From contig CM025849.1 of assembly GCA_003952965.2 (NCBI GenBank), positions 34,055,079-34,119,078 of the forward strand: a stretch of DNA of 64,000 nt, in the 5' to 3' direction. Below are positions 20,526 through 31,189 of this stretch, in pieces. The first letter of the stretch is position 1, and each line of letters starts with the position of its first letter. The notes under the pieces were generated by a model that saw nothing but the letters and a program-made list of their open reading frames with translations, was not told the origin of the DNA and did no database searches. This DNA is from Morella rubra (Eukaryota > Streptophyta > Magnoliopsida > Fagales > Myricaceae). The position numbers were made by a program, and so were the translations under genes.

Positions 20526-21294
20526 GTCTTTTGTATCTATCTTTCTTTGAATTGTATGGTGCAATTCGGACAGAAAATTGCAAAGGATTCTATTGTGGCA
20601 AAACCAATATATTATATACTATACCCTTAAATGTCCAGAGCTTGACTTAAAATTTTAATGTTTTCCTTAAACTACCTATAATTTGTAATTTCCTCAAACC
20701 TGCTAAATTAATGTAGAGGGAGAAAAACTGATCTACCAATATATATTTAGATTTGTTTTGTGAATAAAATTTCTTCACTAAATTATTATTGTTTAATCAA
20801 GGTCTATACAGGCTTATTATACAAATCAGATCAACTTAACTACCATTAACGCAATACTAAAATAATGGAAAAATTATTAAGAGTGATAATATCTTTTTAT
20901 CCCTTGATTCTCAACTAACTAATGATTGTAATATTCACAAGCTTATCTTAGTGTCAAATAAAATACATCCACTCACCTAATTATCACCATTTAACATATT
21001 GGGGTCCACACATTTTTTACAGATAAAAAAAAAGGATATTATACTCTCCATCATTTGAAGCGTGAAGATGAATAGAAGCGTACTGTGTAACCTCTGTTTT
21101 TGTATTGATCGATTCTAGAGTAGGGCTGAGTAACGGTGATGTAGGTGCCATTTCAACCAAAACTGGCCCCGGCATCAGTAAGGACGGTGTCCAAATTTTG
21201 ACACCAACATCGGCACCAGCTGGCGACAATAACCAATCCTTGCCGTAATGGTACAAGGTAACTGGCCGGTTGTGGCCAAAGTAGAGAGCAGGAG
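20526..21294. other. AT-rich spacer, no gene seen
   Basis: The minus-strand open frames near 21017-21518 come from the start of repeat Y and low-complexity GA tracts. They are not supported as genes. Confidence 0.4.
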
Positions 21295-22160
21295 ACTTTA
21301 GAGAGCTGAGGGAGTAGAGAGAGAGAGAGAGAAAGGGGTGCGGTATCGGTAGGGGTAGGGAGAATGGGAGAGAGGGCGAGAGTGGGGGGCAGGGGGTACT
21401 GGGAGAGAGGCGAAATAAGGGTTTGGGTTAATAACCCTAACCTTGAAATGACACCGTTCTCTTTAAGTAGAGAAATACACTTTTTTTCTCCTATATAAAA
21501 AATGAAACGACTTGTCATTTTTACTTAAAATAATAATAAAAACATAAACCGTGACCGTTGATAGTAAGACCACTCTGTAGCAGCATATCAATATCGGCAC
21601 CGGGCGGATAGTGTGGTGGGATTGGACACCAATATTCTGGAGTTCAAGTCTTTGAACGCAAACAACTGAGGAGTTTTTATGACATGTTCAAAATATATAT
21701 GAACATAATAGATTTCTAACAATTACAGAATAAAATGTCAGTTTCAACTATACAAATGGAAGTCCTTGCAAGGAGTTTAACAAAGGTTAATGCAGGGTGT
21801 GTTAAGAGGAAATGATGAGAAAACTAGGACATGATGAGAGAAAATTTAAATTTTTTTTAGGAAGAGCATAAAAATTAGCTCGAGTTTAAAAGGAAATGAT
21901 GAGAAAGAGCATTCCAATTCTCAAAATGTAAGTAGGTGAGAAAATGACTGGAAAATAGAGAAAAAAAATTCGTTTATTCTACTCACTTTTTCAAAAACTT
22001 GGAAAAAAAAACAAGGCAAAATGTGTCCAGCAAAATAAAAACGAAAAAACGGTTCTTTGTTGCTATCCTTGAAGGAAAGCGTAGTCATTAATGACATGTC
22101 GATTATCTAGACTATTTACTGGTCAGTCTGTCTAAAGATAAATATAAATATAATTAGACG
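21295..22160 (+). repeat. Repeat Y, copy 3
   Basis: This copy is collinear with 9040-9860, including the GA-rich start, AACCCTAACC region, GGAGTTTAACAAAGGTTAAT and the TAAATATAAATATAATTAG end. Repeat X is not adjacent here. Confidence 0.8.
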
Positions 22161-22589
22161 TCAATGTTACTACTTATTTACTGGAGAGGCTTTTCCACCC
22201 ATGTTGACTTTTTTTCTTTTTAAGTCAATTAGCTCCTGTTTTTCTTTTTTATAGCGTATATTAGACCGCTTACCCTTGCCTAGATCGAAAAAATTGAATA
22301 GGATTCATGTTTTGGCCCCCGCAAGAGTTTTAAGAGAGCTCTTCAATTATTTTTTTGACCTCTAGCATTTTAAAAATCTTTCATTAGCATTTTGAAAATA
22401 TATTTTTCTAAAACTCATCATATCTGATTGTTCTCCCACTTCTCTAAGTCTTTTTAATTTCAGTATGCTCTCATAATTAGTAAATTAATGCTTGACATAT
22501 TTAATGACCTTTCAGATTGTATTGCGCGGTTATTTATTTATTAATTTTAACAGTGAGATCCTAATATAGGTTAGTAGCTAGACTTGCAA
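22161..22589. other. AT-rich spacer, no gene seen
   Basis: There are no repeat partners or motifs of note. A short match to 42050-42130 (GGATT..GTTTTGGCCCCC and AAAATATATATTTTTAAAAC-like text) is non-coding. Confidence 0.35.
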
Positions 22590-23520
22590 AACGTATTGTC
22601 CCCTAACTCTTTTCTCTTTAGAGTTCTGGGTTGTCTTTTAACAATTCTCGTTTTAAAAAAATATTTTTAATTTTTAATTTAAATTATTTTGTTGTTTTAG
22701 TTTTTATTTATTTATCTATGTTAAGTATGTAACCTATTCTTATTTTAATTAACTTCTTTTAGTTTTCAATGCTTTAGTTTTTTAATTTCTTTCTTTTGTG
22801 TTTTTATTTTAATCTTTTTCCAGTTTTAAGTGTTTGCTTGTTTTAATTAAGATCCTTTAGTTTTTTTCGAAATTATTTTTATTTTATTATTTTATTTTAT
22901 TCTATTTTTGAATTATTATTATTATTATTTATTATTTACTGAAAAAAATATAATGTCTCTATCCCCATTAAAATAAAATGTGCTCTTCTTACAAAATAAG
23001 TAACTTTGTGGGATAAATTTACATATTACTGTCCCCTTGGTAAAATAATTGAATAATAACTTGTTGAAATAAAAAAAAAAAAAAAAAATTCATGAAACAA
23101 TTTTGAGGATCAGGTTCATGTCCTAGTAGTTTACTCATGGGAGAATCATTAGCGGCGAGTAACTTTCGTCGTTAGAGCCCATTATTAGCGATGATTCTAT
23201 TTGATCGCAATTCACAAATAGTGTTTAGCGACCAAAATATGCATTTTTTGCGACTGAGTGTGTTGTCGTTAAAAGAGTTATTTCTTGTAGTAGATCCATC
23301 TCATATCTCAAGGCCAATTGGTATTGATCACTCTAATAATAAATTATTAACACTACTATTTCAAAAAATTAAACCTATACCATGAGTACTTAAACAACAG
23401 TACTCGATCATAAAAGATATGTTCTCTGACAATAAAAAACCAACCAACTACCAATTGCTAGCTAGCTTTAACGTATACAAAGTGAGCAGAGGGTCTTATT
23501 GTCATTTTAAAGTGTAAAAG
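22590..23520. repeat. 3' flank of locus A, tandem duplicate of 30030-31140
   Basis: It starts at a shared AACGTATTGTCCCC/TTTAGAGTT and runs through homopolymer-rich text, ATTTACATATTA, GATCACTCTAATAATAAATT and CAGTACTCGATCATAAAAGA to the 3' end of the PGG exon. The period between the two duplicates is about 7.4 kb. A CACTA-like piece (23150-23290: TTAGCGGCGAG ... TTATTTCTTGTAG) is included and is shared by both duplicates. Confidence 0.75.
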
Positions 23521-23522
23521 AC

Positions 23523-26500
23523 TCACGTCGGCCGATTCACGTGCAAAGTGAATAAAGACAATGCTGAAATACTAAACAACAGTGCACAGTACATAACAAA
23601 GAAACAAGAAACTAATTCTAGAGGAGCATTATCCTTCTCAAACATTGGCTTGTAATAATATTTTCGAAATACTAGAAATATGATGTGGAAGAAGGACAAT
23701 CCAATGACAGAAGAGATAATGGCGAGAATTAATGAATGCACCAACACAACATATATATGTATCCGTGACAAATACAAGCACCATTGTTCCCATGGCGAAT
23801 AAAATCAGCCGCAAAGCTGTGTCTAGAAAATTGAAACCACTTTGAGCTTCGCTTAGAAATAGGAGAAGTAGGTAAATGAAGATGGCGCAACTAGACGACA
23901 CCATTGACACATAATCGAAAACAACGAATGCTTTAAAAGCAACACTTCTCCTTAGAATTGCAAAGCCTGTTTTTACGAACTCTTCCATCTTTTGCTTTTC
24001 CTTCTCCTTCTCCTTCCTCTTATTTATGGCATCTTCATGGCTTTCTAATTTCTTGCGGTAATCTTCTGACGTTATTCTCTTGGGTAATCTTCCTCCAATG
24101 TCGGATATGATAGAATATAGGTTTCTCCAAATACACGACGGATATATTTAAACTGTGCAACATTTATTGTGCAAAATTGTGAGTATAGAAAAGTCATACA
24201 ATCACAAATGAATCATAAGTTTTTCACCACCTATATGTCATCATAAAAACTGTGTGTATTTTGTTTCAAGACATAAGAATACATGAATCTCTAAAGTGTC
24301 ATGTTGTAATTATACAGACAAAGAAAACCTTCAAGTCAATAATTATTTTCAGCAAAATGACAGCAATAGATATTGAATTTTAATAAATTTTTTATTGAAG
24401 AAAAAATTGAAATACTCTGTTTTGAAAACACAATTAAAACCAGCTTGCACATGATATAAAAATTAGGATTAAATACATTTTGTACCCTTCAATTATAAGG
24501 GTTTTAATACTTTGCACCCAAGTTATTATTTTTGTTACATTGCACCCACCAACTATTGATTTTAGACACTTCAATTATCGGAGTCTTGATACTTTGCACC
24601 TCAATCTATTATTTTTGTTACATTTCACCCACCAACTATTGATTTCAGATATTTTGCACCTTCTGTTAAAATTTTCCATCAGTGTGGACAAAAATTTATT
24701 TTCTGACCTCAAAAATTACAATTTTACCCACATAAAATAATCACTACAAAAAAAATTATGGGGACAAAATTGTCATTTTGCACACAAAAAAATCAATTTC
24801 CGTACAAATTGACTACAAATTTGAACAATGGGGTGCAAAGTATTTGAAATCAATAGTTGGTGGTGTAATGTGACAAAAATAATAGATTGGGGTGTAAAGT
24901 GTTAAGACCTCATAGTTAGAGGGTATAAAGTGTATTTATCCCTAAAAATTAAGATCATACTTTAAATTATTTTAAGTTTTCTAGCCAAGACATTTGTTAA
25001 GAGAGAGTTTGAGAGGATAACATCCCTTAGGTTTGCATTGACTCGATGGGTCAATATATGTACATCACACGTGTGCCAAGAAAATAGAGGGAAAAAAGCC
25101 CTTACGGCACTTTTTCTCTTGGTGAACGAAGTGGAATTTCAACGTCCTCTTTTTTGGCTTTGGGCAATCACTTTTTCTCGCTGGTCGATCTTTGTACAAA
25201 GGAAAATAAAAAAAGGTGATGCGAGAACATCTTCTTCTATTAAAGATGTTTTTTCGGTTTTCAAAAGACACTCATATTGATATATTCGATTACTTACCCG
25301 TGCATGAGGCTTATTTTGTAAAATTCGATTACTCATATTGACATATTGATATATTCTATTAAAGATGTTGAGGGCCATCTTATCAACTCTATTGTGATCC
25401 ATAAAATTCTCTTTTATATTCTCCGTATTTGATTGAAGATGAAGTGGTGTGTTCCCGTCAATATCCTTCTCATTCAAAACCTTGCTCAGTGATGGATTTG
25501 CAAGGATCACCTTCATTTTTTCCTTTCTTTCAAAATCCGAAGGGCTTTTTATGACAAAATGAAGCACATTCCAGCCTCTCTCATCAACCAGTTCACAGCA
25601 ATCCGGACAACTTGATATAATCAGTTCCATCACATAGTCACTGCCCTCATAAGCTGCAACATGAAGAGGAGTCCTTCCCTTTGCATCTTTCATGTATGCC
25701 ACGTGTCTATCAGATTCCAGTAGTGGATTTACTATATCACCCTCATAAAATAATGAGCCTGCAACTGCAGCCGTAATTGAAGCGGAGTCCAACCATTTTG
25801 GTCCGCTTGTTTAGTTAGACCTCCGAATCTTTCTAAAAGTTCTTCGATCATTTCTAAAACAATACAAACATGAAGATGAAATCATTATCTAAGAAATTAA
25901 GCAGTATATAATAATGTTAATCCAACTTTCTAGGTCTGACTTATTATGACACCTCTACAATTTCCTATAAAACAGCAAACTTGATTATTTGCCCACACTC
26001 TTTTCAAAAAAATTTAATAAACCAATATTCTTGGAATTGAAATATAATTAAACGTTTCGTCTAAAGATATATTCTTTATAAGTTGCAACTCAGAAAGTGA
26101 ATGAAGAACAAGGGCGACTCAACTTTCTATGTACTAACTATAGTCTCAATTTACTTAATAAATTGGATTACATTATATCATCTGCAGTCAATTTGTTGTC
26201 CTGTTATTTAGTAGTATAAATGTTATTTTGGATAGGTGCTCTTCTTTTTACTAAAAGAAGCATACCAAATTAACATGCAAGTGAGATTGTCGAAAGCTAA
26301 TTTAGTGAAAAAATAAATAGGCCTTACCAGTATCTCTAAGCACTACTGCTGCGTGCAAAACTATTTTACCAAGGGGACCACCACAAGCTTGTAATTCACG
26401 GGTGCTTAGAATTATCTCGAATGCCACAGGTCGAAAGTTTCTTGCGATAGCCATGTAAAGTGGAGTCTCGCCGTCATTGTTAGCAAATTGTGACAAACCT

Positions 26501-26923
26501 GGGTCTTCATGCATCAGTAGTTTCACCACCTCAAGGTGACCAAAGCGCACAGCCTCATGCAAGGCCGTGCTCTTCTCTTTGTCCATCATCCTAAGCATCT
26601 TCATACGCGCTTCAGTTCCACTTTCGAGGTCTTGAGGGAGAGTGTTTGCTTGTTCAATCAAGAATTTTGCTATGCCCATACCTCGCCGCAAGATGTAATG
26701 GAGTTTCGTTATTCGCATTGGTTTTCCATAATAGTGAAGGACAGATATTGAGAAGTTCTTCTACAAACTTTAGCGTGGATTCTGATTCTTGATTGAGGCT
26801 TGTGATGTAAATATGAAGGACTGTGTTCTCGCTTGGTGTTAGTAAGGAGTTGAGAGGCTGCTCAATATTTTTAAAATCCTCAATTTCACTGTTCACCACA
26901 GCAATATAGAAAATAGGATCCAT
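23523..26923 (-). pseudogene. Ankyrin-PGG membrane protein (ACD6-like), locus A
   Basis: Exon 1 (26923-26328) begins MDPIFYIAVVNSEIEDFKNI and holds ankyrin units such as NNETPLHLAARYGHS and KSTALHEAVRFGHLEVVKLL. It ends at donor CTG/GTAAGG. Exon 2 (25853 to about 25300, acceptor TTTAG/AAATG) carries GRTPLHVAAYEGSDYVMELI, CCELVDERGWNVLHFVIKS and DIDGNTPLHLQSN. Exon 3 (about 24152-23523) has the membrane domain. Defects: an 8-bp deletion between GCAT repeats near 26675; a net 14-bp change near 25750; local duplication at the end of exon 2; and loss of about 90 bp that removes the whole TTVTFAAGITLPGGF core of the PGG domain, with another frameshift near 23755. The splice joins rebuild DTEMIEELLERFGG, confirming the gene model. 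The family acts at membranes in plant defence and cell-death control. This copy cannot make a normal protein. Confidence 0.88.
24466..24942. mobile_element. 477-bp Mutator-type MITE in intron 2 of locus A
   Basis: The foldback element has terminal inverted repeats (left GGATTAAATACATTTTGTAC, right end rc GGGATAAATACACTTTATAC). It is flanked by an exact 9-bp duplication TAAAAATTA (24457-24465 and 24943-24951). The paralogous intron in locus B (32087-32095) holds one uninterrupted TAAAAATTA, the empty site. Nine-base duplications point to a Mutator-superfamily source. The left arm contains an internal tandem duplication of about 82 bp (24500 and 24582). Confidence 0.93.
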
Positions 26924-27715
26924 GCTTGGTGTTCTGCAATTAATAGAGTGTGTTTGTTTTACTGGAAATTTTTATGCCCTAAATATTGGGGAAACAAACG
27001 GTACCAAAATTAAAGGGGCCGATTCCGGCTCGCTTGTCGAAGAATTTACAATAAAATTTGTCATTTTCTATCTACTTAAACTTTCAATGGTAAGAGTCAG
27101 GATTCGTCTTAATCCTAGCTTCCAAATAATTTTTAATAAATCATTCACATTGAGCTACCACATTAATAGCTTTTGTGGACCATGTAGATCAAATTATTTA
27201 AAAATAAAAAAATTAATAGAAAAATTAGAGCATGTGAATCCATAATAAACTAATTTACTGCTATAACTCATTAATGCAGTGACAGAATGCAAGTCAGTTT
27301 ATTTAAAAGTATTATGATTCTAACTTAATTCTAATAAGACACCTAAGATGAAAATAGATTAGGAGGGTATATTTAAACACAACTTTCTTTTATAGAAAAT
27401 GAAAAAGCCAGAGAATATATATGAATAAATATGACAGCCAAAACAAGGCATTTTAAGTACTATCAAACATAGTATGATGTTCATAAGGTCGGTGATGCTT
27501 TTCCATTATAACGATATTGTTTTGGCAAATACCACGTTTAGTTTACCTCAAACTTGGATATAAAATGAGTTTGTACCTAAGACTCTTTGAAAGATATGAG
27601 GAGGATCACACTCTGGCTAGTAGCGTGGACTGATACAGGTTGACACGCCATTGCCCTTCCAACGCTCGTCCTAACTGCACCGACTCCACACCTAATGCAA
27701 CAGCGCATGTGTGGC
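26924..27715. other. 5' flank of locus A, no gene seen
   Basis: Upstream of the start codon the sequence departs from that of locus B within about 20 bp, and no copy of the shared promoter/leader was recognised. Locus A may therefore lack its native promoter. Short plus-strand frames are not supported. Confidence 0.4.
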
Positions 27716-28046
27716 TCAAAAAGAAATGCAAATAAAATCATATGACAAGACATCTACAAGGTGGGAAAGGATTTCATTATAAGTTTTTTTTATCATAAGA
27801 TATTATAAAGAAGGGTTGAGATTTTAAAAAATAAATATACTGGTCTAAGTTAGTTAAACCAAATCAATCTAAACACTTTTTATCTCATCTTATTAAGCGA
27901 GGTAGTCAAATTCAAACCGTTTGATTTATTTTTTTAAATTCTGATCTGTACTTATAATAATTTAGAACAAATAAACTTATGATGGAATCTTTAAGTACCT
28001 TCTAAATGTCTTGCCATATGATTTTATTTGTATTTCTTTAAGAATG
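27716..28046. mobile_element. Foldback MITE
   Basis: Left arm (AAGAAATGCAAATAAAATCA, TATGACAAGACATCTACAAG) and right arm (rc AAAGAAATACAAATAAAATC, ATATGGCAAGACATTTAGAA) pair over about 120 bp with scattered mismatches around an AT-rich loop. Target duplications could not be defined. There is no coding content. Confidence 0.7.
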
Positions 28047-28569
28047 ACGCGTGCTCCAGTAGGTCTTTTTTTATAAGAATAACATTTATATCTTGAGAGA
28101 TGGCACTGTCCAATAATTGCCACAGAACAGAGCCGGTATAGACAGCTTACGCGGTTACTTATTACTTACGGCAAATTAAGGAGACCCAATTCAATTTTTT
28201 TTTTAATAAATATCTTTAAAAAACTATTTAACATATTTAGGCTCAATTACTTGAGCCGCGTCTGCGGCCATCAATTTATAATAGAATCTTTTGCCTGTTC
28301 CGCAGGAGGACTTGGACATGGCAACAACGACTCTACCTACCATGACGTATTATTAATATTTTTTTGTATTACTAACTCATGAAAAATTGACCGGATCTCG
28401 ATATAATGTGAACAATTTGTTCTTTCCCTTTTGGTCTCGAGGAACAAATTAAGATCCAAATGTAATAGGCACAACCACGATTCTGCTATTTTTGTTTTAA
28501 AATATCTCTTCACAAATCATTGTCTAAATTTAGTCCATGCTCGTAATATTACTCTCTTCATCATATTTT

Positions 28570-28760
28570 TATCTAAGGTGCAATTTGACTCTTAAAATTT
28601 GGAGAGTTTGAAAATTTTCGTGTATAAAAATTGGTGAAAAAGTGAAAAGAGATATAATTTGAGTGAAGTTTTATCTTTATTTCAATAAAAAAAAATGATT
28701 TAATGACAAAATAGATTATTTTGAAGTTATTTTATTAAGCCAAATATTTAGGATGACCAA
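28570..28760. repeat. Dispersed repeat V, copy 2
   Basis: This is homologous to 20395-20525, ending in the same ATTTTATTAAGCCAAATA. Confidence 0.55.
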
Positions 28761-29352
28761 AATTTTGAAAGTCAAACGTCACCAAAATTTCTAACAGAAC
28801 TGATAATGTGTCACGTCAGCTATCAATATATAGTCATGTGGCATGTTGCGTGTCTTAAATCATAATAAGAATTATAATTATAATAAAAAATAAATAAGAA
28901 TAAAAATCAGAAAATTAAAAAAATATATTATATATAAAAATATTATAATTTTTATTTATTTTGAACCATGGTCTAAACTGGCAGTTCACAAGCGACCGAC
29001 TCAGCTCCATCGTAAATTCAGCCGGTACTCACCGTTTTTGAAACAGATGAGTGCCATGTGTAAAAACTCAATCCAAAGGCCTATAGTGTGACACATCATC
29101 TACTTACAAATAAATTCCGAAATTCCATCACGTTAACACATTATCTACTGAGTGAAAAAAGCGATTACTTTTTGAGATTATCATTGAAATGACCCTTGGT
29201 GTAAAGAACTGATTTTAGGCTTTTATGTACGTGAAAAAATTGTAGTTGAGATGTTCGGCTTGCAATAACTTTAAATTCCACTTTCATTGACCCAATGCTT
29301 GGTCATTTGTGTATTAATTGTCTATATTGCCTCACCAATCTTTATCTCTCAG
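28761..29352. other. AT-rich spacer, no gene seen
   Basis: No motif is recognised. The last 100 bp end in a CT-rich acceptor-like tract before the PRAF exon. Confidence 0.35.
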
Positions 29353-29836
29353 GTGGAAAATCTCACGCGAAAGCCGCAACTTCAAGAAATTGAACTGGAA
29401 AGAACAACTAAACAGTTAAAGGAAGCAATTGCAAGTGCGGAGGAGGAAGCTTTAAGATGCAAAACAGCAAAGGAAGTCACCATGTCGCTTACTGCCCAGG
29501 TAAAAGATGGATGTCAATGTGCAGTCATACAATAATGCTCTACTCCTGCTTCTAATCAAGTCTCTAATGCTGCTATTGAGCAAATGAGTGGTCAAGCAAC
29601 ACTGCAAGAACAAGACTGCAAATACTTTCTAATAGATTAAGCACCAATAGTAACCATAGTTTAGTTCACACCAAACAATTACATTCGGATGATCTGACAA
29701 CTAGAAATGGAAGCAGAATGAGAGATGGTGAATCTGGTATTGACACTGAATGGGTTGAGCAAGATGAGCCTGGTGTATATATCACACTCACATCCCTAGG
29801 AGGAGGTGTCAACGATCTTAAACGAGTTCGGTTCAG
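29353..29836 (+). pseudogene. PRAF-type (PH-RCC1-FYVE-BRX) protein fragment
   Basis: Plant PRAF proteins carry PH, RCC1 and FYVE domains and end in a coiled coil plus a BRX domain. The first piece (29353-29499, after acceptor TCTCTCAG and before GTAAAA) encodes VENLTRKPQLQEIELERTTK, then QLKEAIASAEEEALRCKTAK, which is the coiled coil. After a short gap the second piece (about 29541-29836) encodes the low-complexity linker and the start of [23 protein letters not shown], then [11 protein letters not shown], at a splice site GGTTCAG/GTAC. The intron and about 25 residues between the pieces are deleted, and the final BRX exon is missing, so this is a dead fragment. A larger copy lies at 44539-45449. 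It sits tail-to-tail with ankyrin-PGG locus B. Confidence 0.85.
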
Positions 29837-30024
29837 GTACATTATTTCAGCCCAGTTTTTTTTTTTTTTAAGACAAAGATGCAAATAGATTTCTGATAAA
29901 CCCAGATGTCGAACATCTATTATACCTGGTGTCTTGACAAGAAATATAAGAGGAAAAGAATTCATTAGTGTTGGCTTCCGGCTGTTGTAGAAGTTTGAAG
30001 GAAGCAAGCTTTAAACGAATTCAT

Positions 30025-31140
30025 TAGAATTTCCTAACGTATTGTCCCCGCTCTTTTCCTTTAGAGTTTTGGTTGTCTGGTTGTCTTGTTTAAATTCTTG
30101 TTTAAAAAAAATATTTTTAATTTTTTATTTAAATTCTTTTCCTGTTTTTTTTGTTTTGTTTTTTGTTTTATATGTAAAGTATTCTTATTTTAATTAACTT
30201 CTTTTAGTTTTCAATGCTTTAATTTTTTAATTTCTTTCATTTTAAGTTTTGAATTTAAGATCCTTTAGTTTTCTTCTAAAAATTTTTTTAGGTTTTCTTG
30301 TTTTATTATTATTATTATCATTATTCATCGAAGATCAAGACATGTACTTCTGTTGTACCATGTTGAACAAGAGTTGGGTTCAAGCCTTAAAAAGGGTACA
30401 CGAATTCAACTAATTTAGCAGTACTATTAAGGAAGTTCAAACTTAATTGACTCAAACTCAATACAACCAATCTAGACAAATCAACTCAAGCAAAGGCCAA
30501 ATAAAATCTCTGTTTAGAAAATACCTATATAGAATAGATACAAAGTTTAAGTTGCCCAGAAAAAAATATAATTTCTCTATCCCATCAAAATAAAATGTGA
30601 TCTTACCAAATAACTAACTTTTTGGGATAAATTTACATATTATGCCCCTTCGTAAAATAATTGAATAATAACTGGTTGAAAAAAAAAAAGAATTCGTGAA
30701 ACATTTTTAGTCAAGTTTATTTTGTCACTAGTAGTACTATCTAGCGACAACTCAATGGAGTGGTCGCGCTAGTAGTTTACTCATGGGAGAATCATTAACC
30801 GCAAGTAACTTTCATGATTCTATTTGATCGCAAATGAAGTGTCGTCGTTAAAAGCGTTATTTCTTGTAGCGTCGATCCATCTCGTATCTCAAGGCTAATT
30901 GGTCTTGATCACTCTAATAATAAATTATTAAAATTGCTATTTCAAAAAATTAAACCTATACCATCAATTACTTAAACAACAGTACTCGATCATAAAAGAT
31001 ATGTTCTTTGACAATAAAAATTCAACCAACTACCAATTGCTAGCTTTAACGTATTATACGAAGTCAGCAAATGAGCCTTATTGTCATTTTAAAGTGTAAA
31101 AGACTCATGTCGGCCAATTCACGTACAAAGGGAACAAAGA
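30025..31140. repeat. 3' flank of locus B, tandem duplicate of 22590-23520
   Basis: This is collinear with the flank of locus A, with extra sequence near 30320-30560. A CACTA-like patch (30755-30875) is shared. The boundary on the left falls right after the PRAF fragment flank (GAAGTTTGAAGGAAGCAAGC), which also follows the PRAF copy at 45560. Confidence 0.75.
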
Positions 31141-31189
31141 CAATGCGGAAATACTCAACAGCACTGCAAGTCTGCACAGTACATCGACA

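Noticed and set aside
22860..22940. ATT/TTA microsatellite-like run resembling a short tandem array
   Set aside because: It is irregular AT-rich text without a constant unit; not CRISPR-like or otherwise notable.
23130..23290. Possible independent CACTA insertion near locus A
   Set aside because: The motifs are shared with 30755-30875 in the tandem duplicate and no paired termini or target duplications could be found; kept only as a patch within the flank repeat.
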